Origin: Methylocystis sp. IM3
GTDB lineage: Bacteria > Pseudomonadota > Alphaproteobacteria > Rhizobiales > Beijerinckiaceae
Reading direction: 5' to 3'
Length of the DNA stretch: 64,000 nt
Assembly (NCBI RefSeq): GCF_038070105.1
Contig: NZ_JBBPBZ010000002.1
Span: 1,748,001 to 1,812,000, forward strand
A program made the translations under genes and the position numbers. This document shows, piece by piece, positions 1 through 8,498 of the stretch (positions are counted from its first letter, which is position 1; every line of letters starts with the position of its first letter). The notes under the pieces were generated by a model. That model searched no databases. It saw nothing but the letters and a program-made list of their open reading frames with translations, and was not told the DNA's origin.

Positions 1-581
1 GCCGCCAGTTCATCGACCGTCGCCGGCAGTGTGGTCCCGTAGGCGCAACTGGCGCTCGGCCGCGCATTTGCAAAGACGAGCGGGTTTTCGGCGTTCTCGA
101 ACCGGCGGGGCTGATTGCGGAGAAAATAGAGATCAGGCGGCGAGGGCGCATGTTTCGCCGCGTCATGCAAAAGACGCCACAAGCTTTCCTGATCGTGCTG
201 CGCATCGGGACTCAGCAACGGTAGATTGAAATTGGCTTCTCGTCCGCCCAGAAAAGCGGCGATCCGGAGGGGACCCTTGCCGATGATGCACAATGGCAGC
301 AACGCGCTCGGCGCTCCTTTGGCATCCTGCGCAGCAATGAGGAATGGCGTCACGTCCTCGGACGCCTCAATGGCGTCCGACCACATGGAAAGAAATTCGA
401 AGGACTGGTACGGACTGATTGCCGCCTCTCGCGACAGCGCCAGCCAATCTGTTCGCGCATCCTCGAAACGCGTGAAGACGCGCAAGTGAGAATAAGCAGC
501 AAGGCTCGACCCACATTGATCAAATTGATAACGGGCGTTTCCGAGTTGCGAAATCGTGGACTGCGGCTGTGAGATTTGCAT
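1..581 (-). CDS. GNAT-type acetyltransferase, BioF2/CelD-like, partial
   Basis: Reading the minus strand from the ATG at 581 gives 193 codons without a stop; the gene runs off the left edge, so the C-terminal half is missing. The segment resembles the first half of BioF2-like GNAT proteins (CelD/BcsL type), which acylate cell-surface or exopolysaccharide precursors: a YQSFEFLSMW motif near residue 58, a hydrophobic LLPLCII strand, and the typical FLGG-REANFNLPLL stretch near residue 110. It is divergent from a polysaccharide deacetylase gene about 60 bases away, which fits a surface-polysaccharide role. The family call is moderately firm; substrate is unknown. Confidence 0.65.
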   Translation of the reverse strand, partial: MQISQPQSTISQLGNARYQFDQCGSSLAAYSHLRVFTRFEDARTDWLALSREAAISPYQSFEFLSMWSDAIEASEDVTPFLIAAQDAKGAPSALLPLCIIGKGPLRIAAFLGGREANFNLPLLSPDAQHDQESLWRLLHDAAKHAPSPPDLYFLRNQPRRFENAENPLVFANARPSASCAYGTTLPATVDELA

Positions 582-644
582 AACGCATCATTATGAGATC
601 CATCCTAAAAAGCTCTTGCTTTCGTGGCGGCTCGACGGGGTCGG

Positions 645-1700
645 ATGTTGGTTTGGCGGGATCGTGCGATCGGCTTGGGTCTGCGGCTGCTTCACGCCAG
701 CAGGGCGCATAGGCTCGCGGCTCCGCTGACGCGCGGCGCCGGCGTCATTCTCATGTTTCACCGCGTGCGGCCGGCGAACGACGATGATTTCGCACCTAAC
801 GCGGGCCTGGAGATTACGCCGCAATTTCTCGATCTCCTGCTTCATCATCTGCGCGCTCGAGGCTATGAGATTTTGTCTCTCGACGCCGCTTTGGCGCTGC
901 TTGGCTCGGAGAGGCCGCGCGCCCGGCCTTTCGCCGTTCTCACCTTTGACGACGGTTATTGCGATCTTGTCGACCACGCGCTTCCAATCCTGGAGCGCCA
1001 TCGCGCGCCCTTCGTCGCCTATCTGACCGCCGGCTTTGCCGATGGCGCGGCGCGCCTGTGGTGGCTCGAACTGGAGGAGTCGATCCGCAGGCTCGCGCAG
1101 ATAGACATTGCCGTCGCGGGGCGCCGCATTGTGCGGCGCTGCGAAAGCGCTCGAGAGAAGCAGGCCGCATTTGCAGAGGTGTACCGGGCGATCCGCGGGG
1201 GCGGCGAGACCGCGCTGCTCACGGTCGTCGCGGCTCTTTCAGCGCGGGCGGGCGTCGATGCGGGCGCGATGGCCGCGCAGTCCTGCCTGGATTGGGGCGC
1301 CATCCGTTCGCTTGCGCGTTATGAACTGGCGACCATCGGCGCGCATTCGCTCACCCATCCGCGGCTCGCGAAACTCGACGCGACCGCCGCGCGCCGGGAG
1401 ATGGCCGAGAGCCGTGCGCGCATCATGGAGGAGACGGGCGTGGCCCCGCGCCATTTCTGCTATCCGGTGGGCGATCGGACGTCCGCGGGGCGGCGGGAAT
1501 TCGATCTTGCCGCCGAGCTGGGGTTCGAGAGCGCAGTGACGACCCGGCCGGGTTTGATCTTTCCCGACCATCGCCATCATGCGCACGCCCTGCCGCGCCT
1601 CTCTGTCAACGGCAAGTTCCAGAGCCTCTCGGCCCTCGACGTTCTGCTGAGCGGCGCGCCCTTCGCCTTGCTCAACCGAGGCCGGCGCGTGTCCGCCTGA
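645..1700 (+). CDS. Polysaccharide deacetylase family protein (CE4)
   Basis: NodB-homology (carbohydrate esterase 4) protein of about 351 residues, expected to remove N- or O-acetyl groups from surface polysaccharide or peptidoglycan. The metal-binding motif TFDDGY lies near residue 103 and the second motif HSLTH near residue 232, followed by FCYPVGDR; a FHRVRP motif near residue 38 is usual at the start of the domain. The ATG at 645 was chosen over a GTG at 624 because only the former has a G-rich stretch at suitable distance. No signal peptide is obvious, as is common for the polysaccharide-export subgroup. Divergent from an acetyltransferase, suggesting an acetylation/deacetylation pair. 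Confidence 0.8.
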   Translation: MLVWRDRAIGLGLRLLHASRAHRLAAPLTRGAGVILMFHRVRPANDDDFAPNAGLEITPQFLDLLLHHLRARGYEILSLDAALALLGSERPRARPFAVLTFDDGYCDLVDHALPILERHRAPFVAYLTAGFADGAARLWWLELEESIRRLAQIDIAVAGRRIVRRCESAREKQAAFAEVYRAIRGGGETALLTVVAALSARAGVDAGAMAAQSCLDWGAIRSLARYELATIGAHSLTHPRLAKLDATAARREMAESRARIMEETGVAPRHFCYPVGDRTSAGRREFDLAAELGFESAVTTRPGLIFPDHRHHAHALPRLSVNGKFQSLSALDVLLSGAPFALLNRGRRVSA

Positions 1701-1781
1701 GGCGGGGCAGGCGCGAGGCCCCTCGCAAAGCTCGGCCAGAGCGCGTATATTTGATCAAGATCAGAAGCGGGAGTCTTCTCC

Positions 1782-3023
1782 ATGAGCTTTATGGGCGTTC
1801 TCATCTGCGTGGCCATCGCGTTGTCGGCGGCGCTGGGCATTTATCTGCGCAAGCGACAGATCGACACCGTCGCGGCCAATCGCGCTACGGTTCCCGCCGA
1901 TTTCACTGACCAGGTTTCGCTTGAGGACCATCGTCGCGCCGCTGACTACACAGTCGCGCGCACCCGGTTCGGCATGGCCGAGACCGTCTATGACGCGGGC
2001 GTCTCGATCCTCTGGCTCGCGGCCTGGATGGCGCCCGTCTATCTCTTCGTCTCGCAATACTTCGAACCGGGCCTTACGCGCAGCGTCGCCTTCGTGCTGA
2101 TGGTGACGGCGCTCTCCCATCTGCTCGAAACCCCGTTCTCCCTCGCTAACGCCTTCTGGCTGGAGGAGCGTTTCGGCTTCAACCGGCTCACGCTCAAGAC
2201 CTACCTGCTGGACGAGGCAAAAAGCGCGCTGCTCGGCTTCTTGATCGCGACGCCGCTGCTATACGGCATGTTCTGGCTGCTCGGCGCCTTGCCGAACAGC
2301 TGGTGGCTTGTCGCCTATGCTGCGTTCATGGCCATCACCATCGCCATGACGGTGATCTATCCGACGCTGATCGCGCCTCTCTTCAACACATTCACGCCGA
2401 TGGAGGAGGGGTCCACCAAGTCGCGCATGGAGGCGTTGCTGCAAAAATGCGGCTTCGAGTCCAGGGGGCTTTACGTGATGGACGCCTCCAAGCGTTCGGC
2501 TCACGGCAACGCCTATTTTACGGGCTTCGGAAAGGCGAAGCGGATCGTCTTCTTCGACACGCTTCTCGAAAAGCACACGCTCGACGAGATCGAATCCATC
2601 CTCGCCCACGAACTCGGCCATTTCAAATTCGGCCATGTGCGACAGATGATCCTGCAGGCCGCGATCATCGCCTTCATCGGCTTCGCGGCGCTCTACTGGG
2701 CGTTTGGAAGTGAGACCTTCGCGGGCTGGTTCGGCCTGCCGCATGACCCCGGCGTGGTGCTGATCGCTCTGCTTTTCGCCAAGGAGCCGGTTTCGCACCT
2801 TCTGCACCCGCTGCTCGCCGCGCGCTCGCGCAAGAACGAGTTCGAGGCCGATGATTTTGCTCGCCGCATCGTCGGCAAGGAGCCGATGATTTCCGCCCTG
2901 ACGCGTCTCACGCGCGACAATCTGGCCACGCTCACGCCCGATCCACTCTATGCGAAGTTCTATTTTTCGCATCCGCCGGTCCCCATGCGCGTGGCCCAAC
3001 TGCGAGGGGCCGTCGAAGCTTGA
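1782..3023 (+). CDS. M48 family zinc metallopeptidase (Ste24/CAAX protease 1-like)
   Basis: Integral-membrane zinc endopeptidase of 413 residues, the normal length for Ste24-like enzymes. Several hydrophobic segments flank the catalytic motif HELGH at residues 276-280, and the third zinc ligand is Glu355 in EFEAD. Eukaryotic relatives trim prenylated proteins; bacterial members are thought to degrade membrane or misfolded envelope proteins. The N-terminal hydrophobic helix and the loop KRSAHGNAYFTGFGKAKRIV are family hallmarks. It stands alone between the deacetylase and a sensor kinase. The fold and catalysis are sure; the substrate is not known. Confidence 0.9.
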   Translation: MSFMGVLICVAIALSAALGIYLRKRQIDTVAANRATVPADFTDQVSLEDHRRAADYTVARTRFGMAETVYDAGVSILWLAAWMAPVYLFVSQYFEPGLTRSVAFVLMVTALSHLLETPFSLANAFWLEERFGFNRLTLKTYLLDEAKSALLGFLIATPLLYGMFWLLGALPNSWWLVAYAAFMAITIAMTVIYPTLIAPLFNTFTPMEEGSTKSRMEALLQKCGFESRGLYVMDASKRSAHGNAYFTGFGKAKRIVFFDTLLEKHTLDEIESILAHELGHFKFGHVRQMILQAAIIAFIGFAALYWAFGSETFAGWFGLPHDPGVVLIALLFAKEPVSHLLHPLLAARSRKNEFEADDFARRIVGKEPMISALTRLTRDNLATLTPDPLYAKFYFSHPPVPMRVAQLRGAVEA

Positions 3024-3066
3024 TCTGATCCTTGACGATTGACGCCGAGCGCCTATCGTCGCCCGG

Positions 3067-4446
3067 ATGCGAGACACTATCTGCGCCTCATCGGAGGCGC
3101 GCCGGGAGATGCGGTCAGAGAGGGCGACAAACGCTCTTATGGCGTTCATGGTGGCGCGGCAGCGGCCGGCCGTCGCTTACGCCGTGGCCATCGGGGCGGT
3201 GGCGCTCGCCGCATGGATCCGTCTGACGGCGAGCGACTGGTTCATCGAGGGGGTTCCTTTTCTCACCTTCTTTCCGGCGGTGCTCGTGGCGACCGTCGTG
3301 GGCGGGCTGGGGGCGGGACTTTTCGCAGCCGCCTGCTCGGTCGGCGTCGCCTGGTATTTTTTTCTGGAGCCATCGCTCGCCTGGAAGCTCAGCGCAAAGG
3401 CAGTGGTTTCTCTCCTGTCCTTCAGTTTCGTTTCCGGATTGATCGCAGGCGTCGTCTCGCTGCTGCAGAGCGCAATCGACAGAATCGCCCTGCAGGAGCA
3501 GGGGCAGCGTGCGCTCATCGAAGCGGCGCCCAACGGCATTATCGTGGTTGGGCCGCGCGGCGAGATAGTGGACGCCAATTCCAGCGCCGAGAAGCTATTT
3601 GGCTATGACCGCAAAGAGTTGATCGGCAGCAGCGTCGAAATGCTCGTGCCGAGAAGCGTCGCGCCCGTTCATGTCGGTCTTCGAAGCCGGTTCCAAGCCG
3701 CACCCGAGACGAGGCCGATGGGGGCGGGCCGCGATCTGGCGGGCCGACGCAAGGACGGCAGCGAGGTTCCTCTCGAAATCGGATTGAACCCCATGGAGTG
3801 GAACGGGCAGAAGGCCGTTCTCGCCATGATCACCGACATAACGGAAAGGAAGCAGCACGAGGAAAGCCAGGCGGTGCTCGCCCGCGAGCTGGAGCACCGC
3901 GTTGGCAATATGTTCGCGGTCATTCTGGCGATGATCCGCCGCACCTTGACGCGGGGCCGAAACGTCGCCGAGGCGGCGGATATATTGACGCAGCGCGTTC
4001 AGCTGCTGGCGGACGCCTATGCCGTTCTCTCCGAGTCGATGTTCAAGAACATCTCGCTCGACCGGCTGTTCGACATTGCGATCGGCGGGTTCAAAGACCA
4101 GGTGATGTCGACAGGCGTCAATGTCCGCGTCAACGCCAAGGTCGGGCAGGCTTTTTCCTTCATCGTGCACGAGCTTCTGACAAACGCCGTCAAGCATGGG
4201 GCGTTGTCGGTCCCGAGCGGACGGGTGTCAGTTCGCAAGGAGATCGAGACGATCGACGGCCGGCAAGTCCTCGTCTTCAACTGGCAGGAGGTGGGCGGCC
4301 CGCCGGCGACCGCCCCGGCGCGCAAGGGGTTTGGCAGTTTCATCCTGCTCGAGTCGCCGAGGCAATTCGGCGGCGAAGCGACTGTGGCCTATGAGCCGGG
4401 CGGCTTGCGCTACGAACTGCGCTTGCCGTTGGATTCGATCAGCTGA
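3067..4446 (+). CDS. HWE-family sensor histidine kinase with DUF4118 and PAS domains
   Basis: Orphan membrane-bound sensor kinase. Order of domains: four hydrophobic segments of a DUF4118-like sensor at about residues 25-130, a PAS domain at about 145-260 (GIIVVGPRGEIVDANSSAEKLFGYD), the phospho-acceptor region with His277 in ELEHRVGNMF, then the ATPase domain. HELLTNAVKHGALS and the NWQEVGGP motif are diagnostic of the HWE subgroup, common in Hyphomicrobiales and often linked to light, redox or general stress signalling. No response regulator is adjacent, so the partner is elsewhere. Further ATGs at 3112 and 3139 are possible starts because the first residues carry no clear feature. Confidence 0.88.
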   Translation: MRDTICASSEARREMRSERATNALMAFMVARQRPAVAYAVAIGAVALAAWIRLTASDWFIEGVPFLTFFPAVLVATVVGGLGAGLFAAACSVGVAWYFFLEPSLAWKLSAKAVVSLLSFSFVSGLIAGVVSLLQSAIDRIALQEQGQRALIEAAPNGIIVVGPRGEIVDANSSAEKLFGYDRKELIGSSVEMLVPRSVAPVHVGLRSRFQAAPETRPMGAGRDLAGRRKDGSEVPLEIGLNPMEWNGQKAVLAMITDITERKQHEESQAVLARELEHRVGNMFAVILAMIRRTLTRGRNVAEAADILTQRVQLLADAYAVLSESMFKNISLDRLFDIAIGGFKDQVMSTGVNVRVNAKVGQAFSFIVHELLTNAVKHGALSVPSGRVSVRKEIETIDGRQVLVFNWQEVGGPPATAPARKGFGSFILLESPRQFGGEATVAYEPGGLRYELRLPLDSIS

Positions 4447-4615
4447 AACCGTCGCATTGCCGGCAGCTTATGTCAGCGGCTACATTCAGAAAGCTTCGGC
4501 CGCCTGTTCAACCGGATCTGACCAAACTCATGCTCGCCAACAAACATATCCCGCTCGCCCTCTGGCGGGACTGCGTCGAAGTTTCGCCCATGGTTGGCGC
4601 TGTGGGCGGCGCCTC

Positions 4616-5977
4616 GTGAACGGCGGGCCTCCTTTCCAACTCTCCCCGCATGCGCGGGAGGGGGAGCCGATTACGGCCCTCGGGGCAAAGGAGCGTGCTG
4701 AGGCGGCGCGCTATCATTTCGATCTTCTCGTGCTTTCGGCGCTGGCGCTGGTCGTCGGCGCCGCCGCAGGCGTCGTCGGAGCGTTCTATCGGCTGTCGCT
4801 CGACGCAGCCGACAGGCTGCGGGACGTTCTTGTTGCGTGGGCGCAGGGCAGGGGGCTGTTTGGCCTGTCGTGCAGCATTGCGGTCTGCGCCCTTGCCGCC
4901 TGCGTCGCCGCCTGGATGGTGAAGCGATTCTCGCCCCATGCCTCGGGGAGCGGCATTCCCCACGTCGAAGCGGTTCTTCACGGCGAAGCGCCGCCGGCTC
5001 CCTTTGTTCTGTTGCCGGTGAAATTCTTCGGCGGCGTGCTCGCCATCGGGTCGGGGCTCGCCCTCGGCCGGGAAGGACCAAGCGTCCAGATCGGCGCCGT
5101 GATCGGCCAGTTCGTCGGAAAAATCTCTCGGCGAAACTGGCCCGATTGCCGCGCGCTGCTCGCGGCGGGCGCCGGGGCGGGGCTGGCGACGGCCTTCAAT
5201 GCGCCGATGGCGGGAGCGGTCTTTGTGCTCGAGGAGCTCGTTCAGAAATTCGAGCATCGCACGGCCATAGCCGCGCTCGGCGCCTCGTCGACCGCGATCG
5301 CCACGGCCCATTTCCTGCTCGGGGACTCGCCCGAATTCGCAACCTCGCTCAACTACCCCGCGCCAGCGATCGGCCCGCTTTTCTTCGTCTTCGGCGGGCT
5401 GATGGGCTTCCTGGGCGTCTTCTACAACCGCCTGCTCTTTGCGACGCTCGCCGTCTATGACAGCTTTTCGGGACCGTCGGTCGAAGTGCGCGCGGCGCTG
5501 ACTGGCGCGGCGGTCGGGGCGCTTGCCTGGTTCGCGCCGAGGCTCGTCGGCGGCGGCGACGGCATCACCCAGGCGGCGCTGTCGGGCTCGCAGGACATTT
5601 TCATCCTCCCATTCGTGCTGATGCTGCGGTTTGGGCTGGGATCGGCTTCCTATGCGACAGGAACGCCCGGCGGGCTCTTCGCGCCGATGCTTGCGCTCGG
5701 GGCGTTGGCGGGGCTCTTTTTCGGGGTGATCTGCGGCCTGCTGCTCCCGGGTCTCGATATCCAGCCGCAGGCTTTCGCCGTGGTCGGCATGACGGCGCTG
5801 TTCACCGCCGCCGTGCGTGCGCCGCTCACCGGCATGGTTCTGGTTACTGAAATGACGGGCAACGCCGTGCTGCTGTTGCCGATGCTGGCCGCCTGCTTCA
5901 CCGCGATGCTTGCGCCGACGCTCCTTAGCGAAGCGCCGATTTATGAGTCGCTGCGCGAACGGCTGCTGCGCCGGTGA
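4616..5977 (+). CDS. ClC-type chloride channel or H+/Cl- antiporter
   Basis: Polytopic membrane protein of about 453 residues from GTG 4616. The three anion-selectivity signatures are present: GSGIPHVE, GREGPSVQIG and, at the start of the last third, GTPGGLFAP. After GREGP comes the usual LATAFNAPMAGAVFVLEE helix; the glutamate of GREGP is the gating glutamate, and VLEE supplies the position used by proton-coupled exchangers. No CBS domains follow. The start is uncertain: the only usable in-frame start is GTG 4616, yet residues just after it translate a GC-rich palindrome (about 4640-4665), so the true protein may begin near the KERAEAARYHF segment with a non-standard start. Confidence 0.85.
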   Translation: MNGGPPFQLSPHAREGEPITALGAKERAEAARYHFDLLVLSALALVVGAAAGVVGAFYRLSLDAADRLRDVLVAWAQGRGLFGLSCSIAVCALAACVAAWMVKRFSPHASGSGIPHVEAVLHGEAPPAPFVLLPVKFFGGVLAIGSGLALGREGPSVQIGAVIGQFVGKISRRNWPDCRALLAAGAGAGLATAFNAPMAGAVFVLEELVQKFEHRTAIAALGASSTAIATAHFLLGDSPEFATSLNYPAPAIGPLFFVFGGLMGFLGVFYNRLLFATLAVYDSFSGPSVEVRAALTGAAVGALAWFAPRLVGGGDGITQAALSGSQDIFILPFVLMLRFGLGSASYATGTPGGLFAPMLALGALAGLFFGVICGLLLPGLDIQPQAFAVVGMTALFTAAVRAPLTGMVLVTEMTGNAVLLLPMLAACFTAMLAPTLLSEAPIYESLRERLLRR

Positions 5978-6097
5978 GTCGCGCGGGCCTCCAATCGGCT
6001 GAATATCGCATGAATAGCGATTTCAGGGCTGGTTCAGGCGGCGAGCGCCATCTTTTTCATCGTTGCTGGGGAGCAGGGACCAGACCTGTAGGAGCCG

Positions 6098-6301
6098 ATG
6101 ATGAAGAACGCCGCTCTTTTTGCTTTCGCCCTTCTGATCGCCGCCGCCGGCATGGCGCAACCGAGCTTCGCCGCGACCGGCGAAGAGCCGGCCGCCGCCG
6201 CCAGCGAACCGATGAAGACCAAGCCCGCCAAGCATAAGCATCACAAGCATGAGCGCCATTCCGCGCTGACTAAGGCGCACAAGGCGCACCGGCCGGCTTG
6301 A
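6098..6301 (+). CDS. Small exported Lys/His-rich protein
   Basis: A 67-residue protein with a convincing signal peptide (MMKNAALFAFALLIAAAG, cleavage likely after SFA near residue 25) and a mature part of about 40 residues dominated by Lys, His and Ala, including KHKHHKHERH. AGGAG lies a few bases before the start. The histidine cluster could bind divalent metal or act as a polycation in the periplasm; neither is shown. It is a lone gene, and similar small basic exported proteins are scattered in Hyphomicrobiales without known function. Confidence 0.65.
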   Translation: MMKNAALFAFALLIAAAGMAQPSFAATGEEPAAAASEPMKTKPAKHKHHKHERHSALTKAHKAHRPA

Positions 6302-6316
6302 GCATCCGCGACTCTT

Positions 6317-6352
6317 AAAAAATGGAAGGCGCCGGGGTGGTTCCGGCGCCTT
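6317..6352 (-). terminator. Rho-independent terminator between convergent genes
   Basis: A perfect 10-bp stem (AAGGCGCCGG with CCGGCGCCTT, loop of 7) lies between two convergent genes. On the minus strand it is followed by CCATTTTTT, so it should stop transcription from the DUF1236 gene; on the plus strand it is a hairpin without a strong U-tract. Confidence 0.75.
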
Positions 6353-6394
6353 CGCGGCGTTGTTGGGCGGCTCGACGCCGCGGGGACTTCGACG

Positions 6395-7942
6395 TCACCT
6401 GGGCTGCTCGATCATGTCGACGACGGTCCGCGTGTCGGGATCGACCAGCACCACCTGATCGTTGAGAACGAAGTAATCGAAACGCTCGGCGTCCGGCGCC
6501 TCGGCGGCGATGTTGCGCGGCACGGGCTCGATATCGACGGACTCGGGAACCCGGTCGCCGACGCGCACGCAGACCTGCCGCAGATTCGAGCGGGCTTCAC
6601 TGATGATTCCCCGATAAAGGGCGCGCTCCTGCCGGGTATCCAGGCGCACGCGCGGGGCGTATCCATAGGCCTCGCCGCGACGCTCGCGGGCGCCGCCGCC
6701 GCGGTAGCCCTCTTCGTCACGCCGCGCAGTCCCGTAAGCGCGCCCCTGACGCCGCTCGTAGCCGCCGGGGCCGCCGTAATAGCCGCCGCCTTCACGCTCC
6801 TCGTAACCGTAGGTCGCGGCGGGCGGTCCGCCCTCTCCGAGCACGGTCACCACCTCCCTCGTGCCGGGGTCGATAATGGCGACATCGTTGTCGACCATCA
6901 CATAATCATAGCCGCGGAACTGCGGAGCCATGGCCAGAACATCCGGGGGCAGTGGGTAGAACTGCACATTGGGCGGCACGACGGCGCCGATCTGAAGGTT
7001 GAAGTCGTTGCGGGTGAAGCTGCGCGCGCCGCGCTGCTCGAGGATCTGGCGCACCTGATTCTGCTGGCGTTCGCTCAGCTGAAGGCGCCCGCCCTGGCCC
7101 TCGCGCCCGGCGTATCCATAGGCCTCGCCCCGACCGCCGCGCTGCGTGGCTTCGGCGCCCCGCGCCGTCTCCGAGCCCCTCAGTGACCGCTCCGCGCCCC
7201 GCTGTTGCTGCTCGGCGACGCCAGGCGCGTTCTCGCCGCGCCGCTGGATCTGGCCGCGCTCGGCCTGCGCGCGCTGCGCCTGCTCACGCTCGGCTTGCGC
7301 GCGCTCAGCCTGCTGGCGCTCAGCCTGCTGGCGCTCGGCCTGTCCGCGTTCCGCCTGCCCACGTTCCGCTTGCCCGAATCGGCCGGTCCTTTCGCCCTCG
7401 GGCTGGGCGCCCCGGCGCTCATTTTCAGCCGCCGCGGCGCCAGTGCGTTCATTGGGGCCAGCCCCGGTTCGTTCGCTTGCTCTTTCGCCCGTCCGCTCTT
7501 GCCGGTCGCTGTTCTGTCCGCGCTGAGCGGCTGCCGCGCGGCTATCTTCGTCGCTGATTGCGCCCCGCCGCTCGTCGTTCTTTCCGGCGCCGTGCTTTTC
7601 ACCTTTCTTGGCGCTCCCGTGCTTCTCTCCGCCCTTTGCGGCCTCGCTCTTCTCCTCGGCCTTGGTCGCCTCGTGCTTCTGCTCGTCCTTTGCGGATGCC
7701 CCGTGGCGTTCGGATTTCTCCGCCGTTTGCTGCGCCCCATGTTCGCGCCTCTGTTCCTGCGCCCGCTCATCGCGGCGCTGTGACGTGGCGCCCTTCTCGT
7801 CGGGCTTCTGCATTCTTGCTGATTCGCCCTGCTTCGTCGCCTCGCCTCCTGCCGGCTGCCGCCCGGCCTGCTGCGCATAGCCCTGAGAGAGGCAGAGCGA
7901 CAGAGTCGCTACGGCCGCCGAGAGAAAAAGCCTCGTTCGCAT
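6395..7942 (-). CDS. Exported protein with QAERx repeats and two DUF1236 domains
   Basis: About 515 residues from the ATG at 7942, preceded by AAGGAG. It has a signal peptide (MRTRLFLSAAVATLSLCLS), a long low-complexity region rich in Glu, Arg, Gln, Ala and Gly (roughly residues 25-270) and two copies of the DUF1236 domain, one at about 290-375 (NDFNLQIGAVVPPNVQFYPLP, with VAIIDPGTREVV) and one at the C-terminus (VRVGDRVPESVDIEPVP, with VVLVDPDTRTVVDMI). DUF1236 is a small periplasmic domain of unknown function frequent in Hyphomicrobiales. The repeat section is predicted to be a charged coiled or disordered spacer. Two DUF1236 domains separated by a Gly/Tyr/Arg linker suggest internal duplication. 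Confidence 0.8.
   Translation of the reverse strand: MRTRLFLSAAVATLSLCLSQGYAQQAGRQPAGGEATKQGESARMQKPDEKGATSQRRDERAQEQRREHGAQQTAEKSERHGASAKDEQKHEATKAEEKSEAAKGGEKHGSAKKGEKHGAGKNDERRGAISDEDSRAAAAQRGQNSDRQERTGERASERTGAGPNERTGAAAAENERRGAQPEGERTGRFGQAERGQAERGQAERQQAERQQAERAQAEREQAQRAQAERGQIQRRGENAPGVAEQQQRGAERSLRGSETARGAEATQRGGRGEAYGYAGREGQGGRLQLSERQQNQVRQILEQRGARSFTRNDFNLQIGAVVPPNVQFYPLPPDVLAMAPQFRGYDYVMVDNDVAIIDPGTREVVTVLGEGGPPAATYGYEEREGGGYYGGPGGYERRQGRAYGTARRDEEGYRGGGARERRGEAYGYAPRVRLDTRQERALYRGIISEARSNLRQVCVRVGDRVPESVDIEPVPRNIAAEAPDAERFDYFVLNDQVVLVDPDTRTVVDMIEQPR
7256..7376 (-). repeat. 15-bp tandem repeat encoding QAERx pentapeptides
   Basis: Inside the DUF1236 gene about eight consecutive 15-base units encode QAERG, QAERQ, QAERA, QAERE and similar pentapeptides. 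Units differ by single substitutions, pointing to expansion by slippage or unequal recombination. Copy number probably varies between strains. Confidence 0.75.
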
Positions 7943-8189
7943 CACGGTCTCCTTGGCGGAAGCGCCGACGCGCCCGCCATGGGCCGCCATTGCGCTTGCT
8001 GGGGTCGGTCATGCCGTGGAACGCGTCGCGGGGCTGAATGTTCATGCGCTTTGGAAGGTGATCGGCGTCCATCAATCAGCTGAAAGCCTATCTTTTTCAG
8101 TGATATGCAAGGAGCCGGCCAGGGGCGTGGGGCAGGCCGGGGCGAGGGACCGGTCCGCAGGGTTCAGGTGGACAGCGGCGCGATAGGGC

Positions 8190-8218
8190 TTGACAAAAAC
8201 CGCCCCCTCCGGTGTGAT
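8190..8218 (+). promoter_or_regulatory. Sigma-70-like promoter for a 23-residue membrane peptide
   Basis: A consensus -35 TTGACA (8190-8195), 17-base spacer and -10-like TGTGAT (8213-8218) lie about 60 bases before the small gene at 8282. The rest of the 340-base stretch from 7943 to 8281 holds no gene I can support; it must also carry the promoter of the minus-strand DUF1236 gene. Confidence 0.5.
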
Positions 8219-8281
8219 GCTTCCCGCGTAAAGCTGCAAATAACGACGCCGTCAAATGGCGTTCCCCAGAGGGAGGTTCAA

Positions 8282-8353
8282 ATGGGTTGGCTGATTCCCG
8301 CTTGCATGTTGGCTATGGTCATCATCTCCGCTGTTACCCTGACGCGCCTCTAA
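8282..8353 (+). CDS. Putative 23-residue single-pass membrane protein
   Basis: ATG 8282 is preceded by GAGGGAGG at ideal distance and opens a 23-codon frame that is almost entirely a hydrophobic helix (GWLIPACMLAMVIISAVTL) ending in TRL. It sits in a self-contained unit: a good promoter about 60 bases upstream and a strong terminator 45 bases downstream. Such peptides often act as accessory subunits or regulators of larger membrane complexes, but I recognise no family. The alternative is a non-coding transcript with a chance reading frame. Confidence 0.5.
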   Translation: MGWLIPACMLAMVIISAVTLTRL

Positions 8354-8397
8354 TCGCGCAGGTAAGCGAATGACCGGCCCTGAGCGGTCCGGTTTTC

Positions 8398-8436
8398 AAG
8401 ACCGTCAGTGCTTACGCGCTGGCGGTCTTTCGCTTT
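8398..8436 (+). terminator. Rho-independent terminator
   Basis: An 11-bp stem (AAGACCGTCAG pairing with CTGGCGGTCTT, one G-T pair) closes a 10-base loop and is followed by TTTCGCTTTT. It ends the transcript of the 23-residue peptide. Confidence 0.75.
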
Positions 8437-8498
8437 TCAGGCGAGCTGAAGGGCATGGGCGAGCATGCTGCGCCCCGGCGTGATTCGATTGCAGACGC

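Noticed and set aside
4196..4615. Extended N-terminus for the ClC channel
   Set aside because: The frame continues upstream through the sensor kinase gene on the same strand and gives Arg/Ser-rich sequence with no channel likeness.
7256..7376. Regular 15-base repeats considered as a CRISPR array
   Set aside because: Units are contiguous without spacers and encode an in-frame pentapeptide inside a gene.
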